From: Comamonadaceae bacterium
GTDB lineage: Bacteria > Pseudomonadota > Gammaproteobacteria > Burkholderiales > Burkholderiaceae_C
Reading direction: 5' to 3'
Assembly (NCBI GenBank): GCA_027485285.1
Contig: JAIXRH010000128.1
Location: forward strand, 1-34,397
DNA: 34,397 nucleotides
A model generated the notes under the pieces. It had not been told where the DNA came from. It saw only the letters and a program-made list of their open reading frames with translations, and did not search any database. Positions 7,573-16,278 of this stretch are shown here, in pieces (positions within the stretch are counted from its first letter, which is position 1; each line of letters begins with the position of its first letter). The position numbers and the translations under genes were made by a program.

Positions 7573-7788
7573 ATGAACAAGTTGATTGCCTCTTTGATCG
7601 TTGGTGCTTTTTCTGCTGCCGCGTTCGCAACCTCACCCGTTGCGCCAGTGGCAACACCAGCAACCGCCGCGCCCGCTGCTAAAGCCGAAGCCAAAAGCGT
7701 GGTGAAAGAAAAGGCGGCTGTTGGGAAGACGGATGCCACCAAGAAAGTGGAAGCCAAAGCGCCAGCGGCTACAGCCGTTCTTAAGTAA
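7573..7788 (+). CDS. Exported Ala/Lys/Pro-rich small protein
   Basis: A 71-residue precursor. MNKLIASLIVGAFSAAAFA is a textbook Sec signal peptide with a likely cleavage after AFA (residue 19). The mature part is low complexity, almost only Ala, Lys, Val, Pro and Thr, with repeated AxAKxE and KKVEAKAP patterns and a net positive charge. Such disordered basic periplasmic peptides resemble acid-shock (Asr-like) proteins in composition, but no homology is claimed. The ribosome binding site AAAGGAA stands at a good distance from the ATG. A large inverted repeat lies in the leader, so the gene is probably regulated on its own. It converges with mnmA, with only 30 bases between the two stops. Confidence 0.75.
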   Translation: MNKLIASLIVGAFSAAAFATSPVAPVATPATAAPAAKAEAKSVVKEKAAVGKTDATKKVEAKAPAATAVLK

Positions 7789-7818
7789 AGCCAACGCGGC
7801 ATCCAGGCCGCGGGCCAC

Positions 7819-8973
7819 TCAGGCAGGGGTTGCGTTCAGCGCTGCAGCGCTGGCAATGACCCCGCCGCCCATACACACTTCACCGTCATACAACACAGCC
7901 GATTGACCCGGCGTGACGGCCCACTGAGGATCATCAAAGGCGAGCAACAGCTCGCCTTTGTCGTTGTAACGCAGCTCGCACGGGGCATCGGCTTGGCGAT
8001 ACCGCGTTTTGGCAGCGTAGCGGCCAGGTTCTGGTGCACGGGGCGCGCACCAGCTCAGGTCGTCGGCGTCCAGTGCGCCGTACAGCAACCAAGGGTGGTC
8101 GTGGCCTTGCACCACATACAAAGTATTGGTGGCCATGTCTTTGCGGGCCACAAACCAAGGTTGGTGTTCGCCAGCGCCGCGCAATCCACGGGCGCGGAGG
8201 GCGTCCATGTCTGCGCCTTTGGCTTTCAAGCCACCAATACCCAAACCTTGGCGTTGCCCCAGTGTGTAAAAACTCAAGCCCACGTGCGTGCCAATCTTGC
8301 GGCCGCGTTCGTCTTTGATGGGGCCAGGTTCGTTGGCGATGTAGCGGTTTAAAAACTCGCGGAAAGGACGCTCACCAATAAAGCAAATGCCGGTGGAGTC
8401 TTTCTTCTTGGCGTTGGGCAAACCAATGTCGTCCGCAATGCGGCGCACTTCGGTTTTGTGCAGCTCGCCCACGGGAAACAAGGTTTTAGACAGCTGCGTT
8501 TGGTTCAAGCGGTGCAAAAAGTAGCTTTGGTCTTTGCTCGGGTCCAAACCTTTGAGCAGTTGAAACTCGCCATTCACTTCGCGTACGCGGCAGTAGTGGC
8601 CGGTGGCTATTTTTTCAGCGCCAAGGCGCATGGCGTGGTCTAAGAACGCTTTGAACTTGATTTCGGCGTTGCACAAAATATCGGGGTTGGGTGTGCGGCC
8701 ACCTTGGTACTCGCGCAAGAACTCGGCAAACACGCGGTCTTTGTATTCGGCGGCAAAGTTGACGTGTTCAATCTCAATGCCAATCACATCGGCCACGGCC
8801 GCGGCGTCCACAAAGTCGATGTTGGACGAGCAGTAGTCGCTGTCGTCATCGTCTTCCCAGTTTTTCATGAAGATGCCGACGACGTCATAGCCTTGTTGCT
8901 TGAGCAGGTGAGCGCTGACGGCAGAGTCCACGCCGCCGCTCAAGCCCACCACCACACGTTTGTTATTTGCCAT
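7819..8973 (-). CDS. mnmA: tRNA-uridine 2-sulfurtransferase
   Basis: Makes the 2-thio group of wobble uridine 34 in tRNA-Lys, -Glu and -Gln using ATP and sulfur relayed from IscS. The 384-residue product shows the PP-loop [12 protein letters not shown] near the N-terminus and both catalytic cysteines in context: ILCNAEIKF (nucleophile) and [10 protein letters not shown] (persulfide-bearing). [14 protein letters not shown] is also characteristic. The frame stays open upstream to 9006, but the family start is [14 protein letters not shown], so ATG at 8971-8973 is used. That leaves 7 bases after the stop of the nudix gene, and the two are evidently one operon. Confidence 0.96.
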   Translation of the reverse strand: MANNKRVVVGLSGGVDSAVSAHLLKQQGYDVVGIFMKNWEDDDDSDYCSSNIDFVDAAAVADVIGIEIEHVNFAAEYKDRVFAEFLREYQGGRTPNPDILCNAEIKFKAFLDHAMRLGAEKIATGHYCRVREVNGEFQLLKGLDPSKDQSYFLHRLNQTQLSKTLFPVGELHKTEVRRIADDIGLPNAKKKDSTGICFIGERPFREFLNRYIANEPGPIKDERGRKIGTHVGLSFYTLGQRQGLGIGGLKAKGADMDALRARGLRGAGEHQPWFVARKDMATNTLYVVQGHDHPWLLYGALDADDLSWCAPRAPEPGRYAAKTRYRQADAPCELRYNDKGELLLAFDDPQWAVTPGQSAVLYDGEVCMGGGVIASAAALNATPA

Positions 8974-8980
8974 GTGGCAA

Positions 8981-9481
8981 TTATCCCTTTGCGGCCTGCA
9001 ACACACTCGGGTCGGTGTAGATCATGCCCAGTGGAAAACGTTGGCCAGCCAAGTGGTCATCCATGCAGCGCAACACCAGTGGGCTGCGCAGGCGGTGCAC
9101 ATTGGCGCGAATTTCGTCAGGCGTCATCCACAGGGTGCGCACAATGCCTTTGTCCAGCTGCGCGCCCAGCACTGGCGCGCCGAGTTCGCCGCAAAACGCG
9201 AGGCGAAAGTAAGTCACGTCTTCGGCCGCACGGCCTTCGCGTGCAGGGCGCTGTAAGCGCGAGATGTAGATGCCCACCAACTCCGTGGGCTTGAACGTGT
9301 GCGTGGTTTCTTCCAAGGTTTCGCGGGCGCAGCCATCTTCGGGCGACTCGCCTGGGTCAAGGTGACCCGCAGGGTTGTTGAGGCGCAGGCCCTCTGGCGT
9401 GTGCTCTTCGATCAAGAGGTATCGGCCCTCGCGTTCAATGATGGCGGCGACGGTGACACTGGGCTTCCAACGATGATTCAT
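8981..9481 (-). CDS. NUDIX hydrolase, NudJ-like
   Basis: The 166-residue product contains the complete NUDIX box [20 protein letters not shown] (G-x5-E-x7-RE-U-x-EE), which binds the catalytic divalent metal. The fold is a sanitising pyrophosphohydrolase. E. coli NudJ hydrolyses thiamine pyrophosphate and nucleoside di- and triphosphates and, as I recall, also lies next to mnmA, so synteny supports a NudJ-type assignment. The start at [11 protein letters not shown] (ATG 9479-9481) is chosen over an open extension to 9580, because the family begins just before the first beta strand (SVTVAAIIE). First gene of a two-gene operon with mnmA, 7 bases apart. Confidence 0.88.
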   Translation of the reverse strand: MNHRWKPSVTVAAIIEREGRYLLIEEHTPEGLRLNNPAGHLDPGESPEDGCARETLEETTHTFKPTELVGIYISRLQRPAREGRAAEDVTYFRLAFCGELGAPVLGAQLDKGIVRTLWMTPDEIRANVHRLRSPLVLRCMDDHLAGQRFPLGMIYTDPSVLQAAKG

Positions 9482-9591
9482 TTGACCATTATCTTTCGGG
9501 TTTTTCCGCCTCTGTCGCCTGCGCAAAGTCGTGTAACCTTGCGCCACCCTGACGTGGGTAAATCTTCCAATGGACAGCAAGAGGCTATCGC

Positions 9592-11280
9592 ATGAACTCT
9601 ACACAAAAGCCGTGGTTAAGCGCCTACCCAGAAGGTGTGCCCGCAGAAATTGACCTCACCGCTTACAGCTCGCTGGTTGATCTGATGCAAGAGAGTTTTC
9701 GCAAATACGGTGATCGCACGGCTTTCAGCTTTCTTGGCAAAGGCTTGACCTACAAAGAACTCGACCGTTTGAGCCAAGTGTTTGCCGCGTACTTGCAAAG
9801 CTTAGGCTTGGTGTTTGGTGACCGCGTCGCCATCATGCTGCCCAACGTATTGCAGTACCCCATTGCCGTGGCCGCTGTGTTGCGCGCTGGTTTTGTGGTG
9901 GTCAACATCAACCCTTTGTACACGCCGCGCGAGTTGGAAGCCCAGCTCAAAGATTCAGACGCCAAAGCCATCGTGATTTTGGAAAACTTCGGTGCCACTT
10001 TGCAAGAGTGCTTGTCTCGCACACCTGTCAAGCATGTGGTCTTGTGCGCCATGGGCGATCAATTGGGTTGGCTCAAAGGCAACCTGGTCAACTATGTGGT
10101 GCGTAAAGTCAAAAAAATGGTGCCTGAGTTTGAGCTCCCAACCGCGGTGCGCTTCAACGACACCTTGGCCCAAGGCGAACTGTGCACACTGACGTCACCT
10201 GAAATTCATGGCGACCATTTGGCCGTGCTGCAATACACAGGCGGTACCACCGGCGTGGCCAAAGGGGCCGAGCTGTTGCACCGCAATGTGATGGCCAATA
10301 TGTTGCAAGCGTCGGCGTGGTTCCAGCCTGCGCTCAAGCGCATTCCAGCCAACGAAGTGCCCACTTTCATTTGTCCGTTGCCGCTGTATCACATCTTCGC
10401 GTTCACGCTCAACATCATGGCGTGCATGCGCATGGGTGGTTGTTCGGTGCTCATCCCCAACCCGCGTGATTTGCCTGCGGTGTTCAAAGAGCTGACCAAG
10501 CACCGCTTCCATGTGTTTCCTGCCGTTAACACGCTGTTCAACGCCTTGGTCAACCACCCCGATTTCAACAAAGTCGATTGGTCGCACTTGGTGGTGTCGG
10601 TGGGCGGCGGTATGGCCGTGCAAGGTCCTGTGGCGCGTCAGTGGTTAGAGAAAACGGGCTGTTCCATCTGCGAAGCCTACGGTTTGTCTGAAACCAGCCC
10701 TGCAGCCAGCGGCAACCCCGTCACGAACACGGCCTTCAACGGCTCCATTGGTGTGCCCTTGTCCAGCACGGACATGAAGATCATCGACGATGAGGGCAAC
10801 GAAGTGCCTGTGGGCACACCCGGCGAAATCGCCATTCGCGGCCCGCAAGTGATGGCCGGTTATTGGCAGCGCCCAGAAGAGACCGCCCGTGTCATGACGG
10901 CCGATGGTTTCTTCAAATCAGGCGATGTGGGCGTGATGGACGAGCACGGTTACTTCCGCATCGTGGACCGCAAGAAAGACATGATTTTGGTCAGTGGCTT
11001 CAACGTCTACCCCAATGAGGTGGAAGAGGTCGTCGCTGGTTTGGCGGGTGTGATGGAGTGCGCGGTGATTGGCATTCCAGACGAGCACTCGGGCGAAGCC
11101 GTCAAGTTGGTGGTGGTCAAGAAAGACCCCGCCTTGACCGAAGAGCAAGTGTTGGAACACTGCCGCCACAACTTGACTGGCTACAAGCGCCCGCGCGTGG
11201 TGGAGTTCCGCACCGAGCTACCCAAGACACCGGTGGGCAAAGTGTTGCGCCGCGAATTGCGCGACAAACCACCTGCCTAA
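9592..11280 (+). CDS. fadD: Long-chain fatty acid-CoA ligase
   Basis: Activates fatty acids to acyl-CoA via an acyl-adenylate, feeding beta-oxidation and lipid synthesis. The 562-residue length is typical. The AMP-binding P-loop reads YTGGTTGVAKGAEL near residue 215, the acyl-adenylate motif YGLSETSP lies near 364, and the hinge and C-terminal signature GYFRIVDRKKDMILVSGFN near 453. The final catalytic lysine context PKTPVGKVLRREL is present. A ribosome binding site AAGAGG precedes ATG at 9592. The stop codon ends on the base directly before the stop of convergent corA, with no terminator between them. Several acyl-CoA synthetases share this architecture, so the chain-length preference is inferred. 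Confidence 0.92.
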   Translation: MNSTQKPWLSAYPEGVPAEIDLTAYSSLVDLMQESFRKYGDRTAFSFLGKGLTYKELDRLSQVFAAYLQSLGLVFGDRVAIMLPNVLQYPIAVAAVLRAGFVVVNINPLYTPRELEAQLKDSDAKAIVILENFGATLQECLSRTPVKHVVLCAMGDQLGWLKGNLVNYVVRKVKKMVPEFELPTAVRFNDTLAQGELCTLTSPEIHGDHLAVLQYTGGTTGVAKGAELLHRNVMANMLQASAWFQPALKRIPANEVPTFICPLPLYHIFAFTLNIMACMRMGGCSVLIPNPRDLPAVFKELTKHRFHVFPAVNTLFNALVNHPDFNKVDWSHLVVSVGGGMAVQGPVARQWLEKTGCSICEAYGLSETSPAASGNPVTNTAFNGSIGVPLSSTDMKIIDDEGNEVPVGTPGEIAIRGPQVMAGYWQRPEETARVMTADGFFKSGDVGVMDEHGYFRIVDRKKDMILVSGFNVYPNEVEEVVAGLAGVMECAVIGIPDEHSGEAVKLVVVKKDPALTEEQVLEHCRHNLTGYKRPRVVEFRTELPKTPVGKVLRRELRDKPPA

Positions 11281-12267
11281 CTACTTCAGCCAGCCCCGTT
11301 TGCGGAAGTACCACATGGGGCCGACCGCACTGGCGATCATCAGGCACAGCGCCATGGGGTAGCCCCAAGCTTGGTTGAGCTCGGGCATGTACTGAAAGTT
11401 CATGCCGTAAATGCTGGCAATCAAGGTGGGGGGCAGCATGGCCACGCTGGCCACCGAGAAGATCTTGATGATCTTGTTCTGGTTGATGTTGATGAAGCCC
11501 ACGGTCGCGTCCATCAAGAAGTTGATCTTGTCGAACAAGAAGGCCGTGTGGTTGTCGAGCGACTCAATGTCGCGCAAGATTTGTCGGGCTTCTTCAAATT
11601 GGTCGGCGTTCAACATGCGCGAGCGCATCATGAAGCTCACGGCACGGCGCGTGTCCATGACGTTGCGACGAATGCGGCCGTTCAAGTCTTCTTGGCGGGC
11701 AATGGCACCCAGCACTTCGCCGGCCAGCTCGTCGGTCACGTCCTCAGACAACACCAACTTGCCTGCTTTTTCCAGCTGGTCGTAAATGCCTTCCAGCGTG
11801 TCGGCGGAGTATTCGGCATCGGCGTCGAACAGTTTCAGCAGCACGTCTTTGTCGTCTTCAATCAGACCAGGTGCGCGTCGGGCACGCATGCGCAACAGAC
11901 GGAACACAGGCACGTCTTCGTCGTGGATCGTGAACAGCACGCCACGGCTGCGCAGCGAGGCGTTGTTTTGGTTCAAGATGAACGCCACGCGGACCGTGCG
12001 GGGCTCGTCTTCGTTGGCAATCAAAAAGTCACTACGGATGTGCAGTTCGCCGTTGTCTTCTTCGTAGAAGCGGGCCGACTCCTCAATGTCCTCGTCCATC
12101 GCGTCTTCGGGGATGGAGAGTTCGTAGTACTGCTTGATCCAGCGTTTTTCCTCCAGCGTGGGCGCCTCGAGGTCAACCCAGATGGGTTGGAATTTGGAGA
12201 GTTCCTCCAACGATTCGATCTCTTCTTGAAAGAGACGGCCGTTGGCCAGCGTGAAAATGTTGAGCAT
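11281..12267 (-). CDS. corA: CorA-family Mg2+/Co2+ transporter
   Basis: A pentameric inner-membrane channel for divalent metal influx. The 328-residue product has the long acidic cytoplasmic domain first, then two C-terminal helices. The selectivity signature YGMNFQYMPEL sits at the end of helix 1 (about residue 285), and the last helix is followed by a basic tail RKRGWLK. An upstream in-frame extension to 12336 exists, but the family start is MLNIFTLANGRLF, so ATG 12265-12267 is used. A perfect 10-bp inverted repeat lies 27 bases upstream of this start. The 3' end abuts fadD without a single intervening base. Confidence 0.93.
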   Translation of the reverse strand: MLNIFTLANGRLFQEEIESLEELSKFQPIWVDLEAPTLEEKRWIKQYYELSIPEDAMDEDIEESARFYEEDNGELHIRSDFLIANEDEPRTVRVAFILNQNNASLRSRGVLFTIHDEDVPVFRLLRMRARRAPGLIEDDKDVLLKLFDADAEYSADTLEGIYDQLEKAGKLVLSEDVTDELAGEVLGAIARQEDLNGRIRRNVMDTRRAVSFMMRSRMLNADQFEEARQILRDIESLDNHTAFLFDKINFLMDATVGFININQNKIIKIFSVASVAMLPPTLIASIYGMNFQYMPELNQAWGYPMALCLMIASAVGPMWYFRKRGWLK

Positions 12268-12293
12268 GGCAGTCCTTGCGCGTGGGGCACAGA

Positions 12294-12326
12294 AATTCGA
12301 AAGGTTAAAAATGCAGCTTTCGAATT
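12294..12326. promoter_or_regulatory. 10-bp perfect inverted repeat in the corA leader
   Basis: AATTCGAAAG (12294-12303) is the exact reverse complement of 12317-12326, with 13 bases between. It lies 27 bases before the corA start codon on its leader side. It could be a repressor operator or an RNA hairpin. No T-run follows, so it is not an obvious terminator. Confidence 0.5.
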
Positions 12327-12544
12327 CGCGCGGCAACTAAAGGCCAGTGGCGATCCGAAAGCTACCGACTAGGGTAGGTTTCCAAGGAGAAGGCTCCGCT
12401 GTTAAGGTGGAAAGATTATGGCACTGCATCGGTGCAACCTAAGGGTTTTCCGTAGGGATTTTGAGCAAGTTTCTGACTTCAACCCATTGCCATTTCAAAA
12501 AGACAGGCGCATAGTGAAAGCGCCAACTCAATGGAGGTTTTTTT

Positions 12545-12874
12545 ATGAACTTGACGATCAGTGGACACCATCTGGAAGTAACCCCCGCTCTGCGCTCATA
12601 CGTGACAGGCAAGCTAGACCGAATCACCCGACATTTTGACCAAGTGGTGGACGTGAAAGTGCTGTTGAGCATTGAGAACCAAACTGAGAAAGAACGCCGA
12701 CAAAAAGCCGAATGCAACATCCATGTGAAAGGCAGCGACATGTTTGCCGAAAGCGCACACGCAGACATGTACGCCGCGGTAGATGAGTTGGTCGACAAGT
12801 TGGACCGCCAAGTGGTGCGCCACAAAGACCGCTTGCAAAGCCACCACCATGAGAGCCCCAAGCGCTTGATGTGA
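12545..12874 (+). CDS. hpf: Ribosome hibernation promoting factor (short form)
   Basis: Binds the 30S A/P-site region and helps form inactive 100S ribosomes in stationary phase. The 109-residue product starts [20 protein letters not shown] and holds the single S30AE/YfiA domain with beta strands around [11 protein letters not shown] and AECNIHVKG, ending in a short His-rich tail (SHHHES). There is no long-form C-terminal dimerisation domain, so it is a short HPF. The ribosome binding site GGAGG is followed by a T-run before the ATG. The 277-base stretch upstream (12268-12544) holds no gene. In gammaproteobacteria hpf follows rpoN; here rpoN is absent, while ptsN follows as usual. Confidence 0.94.
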   Translation: MNLTISGHHLEVTPALRSYVTGKLDRITRHFDQVVDVKVLLSIENQTEKERRQKAECNIHVKGSDMFAESAHADMYAAVDELVDKLDRQVVRHKDRLQSHHHESPKRLM

Positions 12875-12891
12875 TGCTTCACAAGCTTTTC

Positions 12892-12915
12892 AAAACCGCC
12901 ATTTTTGGCGGTTTT
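12892..12915 (+). terminator. Intrinsic terminator/attenuator between hpf and ptsN
   Basis: AAAACCGCCA (12892-12901) pairs perfectly with TGGCGGTTTT (12906-12915) around a TTTT loop, followed by GTCGTTTTT. It starts 18 bases after the hpf stop and probably cuts down readthrough into ptsN. A -10-like CATAAT at 12946-12951 close to the ptsN start suggests that ptsN-hprK may also have a promoter of their own. Confidence 0.85.
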
Positions 12916-12963
12916 GTCGTTTTTGGCGCCGTGGGTTTGTAGGTGCATAATCTGCGCTCAACC

Positions 12964-13428
12964 ATGAACCGCCTAGCTTCCATTCTTCCTTCCGCACAAG
13001 TTCTTGTGCGCGTTGAGGTCACCAGTAAAAAGCGCGCCTTTGAAGAGGCGGGCTTGTTGTTTGAGGGCCTGCACGGCCTCAACCGCGCTTTGGTGGCCGA
13101 GAGCTTGTTTGCGCGTGAGCGCTTGGGCTCGACGGGTTTGGGCCATGGCGTGGCTATTCCGCATGGTCGCATCAAAGGGTTGAAGTCGCCCATGGCTGCG
13201 GTGTTCCAGCTGGACAAGGCGATTGGCTTTGATGCCCCCGATGAGCTGCCCGTGAGTTTGCTCATCTTTTTGTTGGTCCCTGAGGCGTCCACACAAAAGC
13301 ACCTTGAAATCTTGTCTGAGATTGCCGAGTTGCTCAGCGACACCAGCTTGCGCGAAAAAATCAAAACCTGTGATGAAGCCCCAGAGCTACACCGCATCAT
13401 CTCAACCTGGAACGCGGTGCCGCTGTGA
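12964..13428 (+). CDS. ptsN: PTS IIA-like nitrogen regulatory protein EIIA(Ntr)
   Basis: Terminal phosphocarrier of the nitrogen PTS; in other bacteria its phosphorylation state tunes potassium transport and stress responses. The 154-residue product has the family pattern with the phosphorylated histidine in GVAIPHGR. The preceding frame is open to a GTG at 12943, but [13 protein letters not shown] is the usual beginning and is used here. Its stop overlaps the hprK start by four bases (GTGA), so the two are translationally coupled. The potassium transporter gene kup lies about 11 kb away in this window, a possible functional but not an operonic link. Confidence 0.93.
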   Translation: MNRLASILPSAQVLVRVEVTSKKRAFEEAGLLFEGLHGLNRALVAESLFARERLGSTGLGHGVAIPHGRIKGLKSPMAAVFQLDKAIGFDAPDELPVSLLIFLLVPEASTQKHLEILSEIAELLSDTSLREKIKTCDEAPELHRIISTWNAVPL

Positions 13429-14372
13429 GACCGACGGTCATCAGCGCGGATGTGTTGTTTGAGGCCTTTCGTGAGCGGCTGCGTTGGGAGTGGATGGCGG
13501 GCCTAGGCGCCTCTGATCGCCACTTTGACGAAGTGGCCGTGCGCAGTGCCCGTTCTGGCGCTGATTTGGTGGGCTACCTCAACTACATCCACCCCTATCG
13601 TGTGCAAGTGCTGGGCGAGCGCGAGGCCAATTACGTTGGCAAAGCAACAGCCGAAGACAGCGCTCGGCGGATTGCCCGCATCGTCACCTTAGAGCCGCCA
13701 GTGTTGGTGCTGGCGGATGGCCAACAGCCCACGGAGGCGCTGGTTTCCATGTGTGAACGCGCCCAAATCCCGTTGTTTGCCACGCATGAGTCGGCTGCCT
13801 TTGTCATTGATTTGTTGCGGGCTTATTTGTCGAAGCACTTTGCCGACCGCACCACCATGCATGGTGTGTTCATGGATATTCTGGGCTTGGGCGTGATGAT
13901 CACTGGCGAGTCAGGCTTGGGTAAAAGCGAGCTGGGTTTGGAGTTGATTTCTCGCGGCAACGGCTTGGTGGCGGACGATGCGGTGGACCTGTACCGCATC
14001 AACCAAACCACCATCGAGGGCCGCTGCCCTGATCTGCTGCAAAACTTGCTGGAAGTTCGCGGCATTGGCTTACTTGATATTCGGGCCATCTTCGGTGAAA
14101 CGGCGGTGCGTCGCAAAATGCGCTTGAAGCTCATCGTGCATTTGGTGCGCAAAGAAACCCTAGAGCGCGACTACGAGCGCTTGCCCCACGAACCCCTCAT
14201 GCAAGACGTGCTGGGCGTGCCCGTGCGCAAAGTGGTGATTCAAGTGGTGGCCGGCCGCAACATTGCGGTGTTGGTGGAAGCGGCGGTGCGCAACTCAATC
14301 CTGCAGTTGCGTGGTGTGGACACGTACCAAGAGTTCATCGCGCGTCATCAACGCGCCATGCAGCAGGGCTAA
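13425..14372 (+). CDS. hprK: HPr kinase/phosphorylase
   Basis: Bifunctional enzyme that phosphorylates or dephosphorylates a serine of HPr; in proteobacteria it acts on the PTS-Ntr HPr paralogue rather than in sugar uptake. The 315-residue product has the P-loop GESGLGKSE near residues 161-169 and the HprK signature region [20 protein letters not shown]. The start is GTG, overlapping the ptsN stop by four bases. No HPr or enzyme I gene lies in the window. It converges with fur; the two stops are 3 bases apart and no clear terminator separates them. Confidence 0.95.
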   Translation: MRPTVISADVLFEAFRERLRWEWMAGLGASDRHFDEVAVRSARSGADLVGYLNYIHPYRVQVLGEREANYVGKATAEDSARRIARIVTLEPPVLVLADGQQPTEALVSMCERAQIPLFATHESAAFVIDLLRAYLSKHFADRTTMHGVFMDILGLGVMITGESGLGKSELGLELISRGNGLVADDAVDLYRINQTTIEGRCPDLLQNLLEVRGIGLLDIRAIFGETAVRRKMRLKLIVHLVRKETLERDYERLPHEPLMQDVLGVPVRKVVIQVVAGRNIAVLVEAAVRNSILQLRGVDTYQEFIARHQRAMQQG

Positions 14373-14375
14373 GCC

Positions 14376-14810
14376 TTACTTGCCTGCAGGGCGGTGTTCG
14401 CAGTTCTTTTTGCGGCAGTGGGCGTACAGACTGAGCGCGTGGTCTGCAATTTCAAATCCATGGCGCTTGGCCACGCTCACCTGCAGCGCTTCGATTTCTT
14501 CGTCGTGAAACTCTTCCACGCGGCCGCAGTCTAGGCACACCAAATGGTCGTGGTGCTCGCCCTCGTTGAGCTCGTACACCGCGCGTTCGCTCTCAAAGTG
14601 GCTGCGCTTCAAAATATCAGCTTGCTCAAACTGCATCAGCACGCGGTAGACCGTGGCAATGCCAATGTCTATGTTTTGCAGCATCAAATGGCGATACACA
14701 TCCTCGGCCGTCATGTGGCGCTGGGTGCCTTGTTGGAACAACTCCAAAATTTTCAGGCGAGGCGCGGTGGCTTTGAGGCCAATGCTTTTGAGGTCGTCTG
14801 GATGTGCCAT
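14376..14810 (-). CDS. fur: Ferric uptake regulator
   Basis: Iron-responsive repressor. The 144-residue product has the winged-helix part (LKATAPRLKILELF ... DIGIATVYRVLMQFEQADIL) followed by the dimerisation and metal domain with HHDHLVCLDCGRVEEF and a C-terminal CRKKNCEH, so both structural zinc CxxC-type sites are visible. ATG 14808-14810 is chosen because GAAAG precedes it at the right distance; a GTG two codons upstream (14814-14816) is an alternative. It is divergent from bamE, with 85 bases between the starts, a fur-bamE (omlA) arrangement that I recall from several proteobacteria. A perfect 8-bp hairpin lies in the fur leader just upstream of the ribosome binding site. Confidence 0.95.
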   Translation of the reverse strand: MAHPDDLKSIGLKATAPRLKILELFQQGTQRHMTAEDVYRHLMLQNIDIGIATVYRVLMQFEQADILKRSHFESERAVYELNEGEHHDHLVCLDCGRVEEFHDEEIEALQVSVAKRHGFEIADHALSLYAHCRKKNCEHRPAGK

Positions 14811-14824
14811 GGTCACTTTCGCTC

Positions 14825-14848
14825 AGCGGTGGAAATAGGCCCACCGCT
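14825..14848 (-). promoter_or_regulatory. Hairpin in the fur leader
   Basis: AGCGGTGG (14825-14832) and CCACCGCT (14841-14848) are perfect inverted repeats around 8 bases, ending 14 bases before the fur start codon. If transcribed, the hairpin would sit directly upstream of the ribosome binding site. No match to the 19-bp Fur box consensus was seen in the 85-base gap. Confidence 0.4.
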
Positions 14849-14895
14849 ACAATCAATGAATCATAGCCTCAGCGCCTCATTCGGCCTTTCACACC

Positions 14896-15432
14896 ATGTT
14901 TGAATCCTGTCGAAACGCCTCTGTTTTTTTGCGTCAGCCACGTCGTTTTTTTGCGCTTGCTTGCGCGGTTGCAGGTCTCGGCCTCACAGCCTGTTCGAGC
15001 AACTTCATTTACAAACCCGAAGTCGTGCAAGGTAACTTTGTCTCGCGCGAGCAAGTGCAGGCCCTTCGCGCGGGCATGCCTCGCCAAGCCGTGCGTGAGG
15101 TGTTGGGCACACCCTTGGTGACCAGCGTCTTTCACGCCGAGCGCTGGGACTACGCGTTTACCATTCGTCGCCAAGGTGCTGAGCCACAGCAGCGCCGATT
15201 CAGCGTGTTTTTTAAGGGCGATGCGCTCGATCGCATTGAGGGCGATCCATTGCCCACCGAGGCAGAGTTTGCGGCCAAGCTCGACAACCGCCGCCTCCCC
15301 ACCAAGCTGCCTGCACTCAAAGCCACCGAGTCTGACTTGGCCAAGTTCCCGACGAAGCCAGTGACTGGCGCGGCGCAGCCCGCCGCCCCCGTCGGCCCTG
15401 TGTCTTACCCGCCGCTTGAAGTGGCCCGTTGA
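14896..15432 (+). CDS. bamE: Outer membrane assembly lipoprotein BamE (OmlA/SmpA)
   Basis: Lipoprotein partner of the BAM complex that inserts beta-barrel proteins into the outer membrane. The 178-residue precursor has a signal peptide with lipobox LTAC, the lipidated Cys being residue 33. The SmpA/OmlA domain follows: YKPEVVQGNFVSREQVQALRAGMPRQAV, then VLGTPLV and ERWDYAF. A Pro/Ala-rich C-terminal extension makes it longer than the 113-residue E. coli protein, which is usual in betaproteobacteria. Divergent from fur; dapB follows after 22 bases and is probably co-transcribed. Confidence 0.94.
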   Translation: MFESCRNASVFLRQPRRFFALACAVAGLGLTACSSNFIYKPEVVQGNFVSREQVQALRAGMPRQAVREVLGTPLVTSVFHAERWDYAFTIRRQGAEPQQRRFSVFFKGDALDRIEGDPLPTEAEFAAKLDNRRLPTKLPALKATESDLAKFPTKPVTGAAQPAAPVGPVSYPPLEVAR

Positions 15433-15454
15433 TTTTTGAAAGCGCCGACACACC

Positions 15455-16273
15455 ATGGCCCAATCTCCTGATATTTTGAAAATTGCCATCGCAGGTGCCA
15501 GCGGCCGCATGGGCCACATGTTGATCGAGGCCGTGCGAAACGACCCTGCTTGCCAGCTGGCGGGGGCGTTGGATGTGCCCTCTAGCCCTGGCATTGGCAA
15601 CGATGCGACTGGCTTTTTGGGCCAAGCCAGCGGCGTCAACATTGAGGCCGATGTGCGCAAAGGCTTGCAACACAGCCAAGTGCTGATTGACTTCACCCGC
15701 CCCGAAGGGACGCTGGCGCATTTGACCATTTGCCGAGAATTGGGCGTGAAGTTGGTCATTGGCACCACGGGTTTCTCGGATGCGCAAAAAGCAGAAATCG
15801 CCGAAGCCGCCAAAGACATTGCAATCGTCATGGCGCCCAACATGAGTGTGGGCGTGAACGTGACCTTGAAGCTCTTACAAATGGCGGCGCAAGCCATGCC
15901 GACCGGCTACGACATTGAAATCATCGAAGCGCACCACCGCCACAAGGTGGATGCACCTTCAGGCACGGCTTTGAAAATGGGCGAAGTCATTGCCGACGCC
16001 ATGGGCCGCGACCTCAAAGACTGCGCTGTGTACGAGCGCTTCGGCCACACCGGCGAGCGCGACCCTTCCACCATTGGGTTCTCCACCATCCGTGGCGGCG
16101 ACATCGTGGGCGACCACACCGTGTTGTTTGCTGGCATTGGCGAGCGCATTGAGATCACGCATAAGTCCTCCAGCCGCGCCACCTATGCGCAAGGCAGCTT
16201 GCGTGCCGCCAGCTTCTTGGCGGGTAAAAACAAAGGACTGTTCGACATGTTTGACGTGTTGAACCTGCGTTAA
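15455..16273 (+). CDS. dapB: 4-hydroxy-tetrahydrodipicolinate reductase
   Basis: Second committed step of the diaminopimelate/lysine pathway, in the cytosol, using NAD(P)H. The 272-residue length is typical. The N-terminal Rossmann motif reads [11 protein letters not shown] (about residues 10-20), and the substrate-binding signature [19 protein letters not shown] contains the catalytic His and Lys. GTTGF and [11 protein letters not shown] are also diagnostic. The ribosome binding site is weak. Only 5 bases separate its stop from the exbB/tolQ start, so the genes are read as one unit. Confidence 0.96.
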   Translation: MAQSPDILKIAIAGASGRMGHMLIEAVRNDPACQLAGALDVPSSPGIGNDATGFLGQASGVNIEADVRKGLQHSQVLIDFTRPEGTLAHLTICRELGVKLVIGTTGFSDAQKAEIAEAAKDIAIVMAPNMSVGVNVTLKLLQMAAQAMPTGYDIEIIEAHHRHKVDAPSGTALKMGEVIADAMGRDLKDCAVYERFGHTGERDPSTIGFSTIRGGDIVGDHTVLFAGIGERIEITHKSSSRATYAQGSLRAASFLAGKNKGLFDMFDVLNLR

Positions 16274-16278
16274 AGCAG

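Noticed and set aside
7795-7812. CGCGGC/GCCGCG hairpin between the exported peptide gene and mnmA as terminator
   Set aside because: Only 6 bp and no T-run on either strand; too weak to call.
12418-12437. TGGCAC...TGCA resembling a sigma-54 promoter upstream of hpf
   Set aside because: The GG to GC distance is 12 bases instead of the required 10, so it does not fit the -24/-12 rule.
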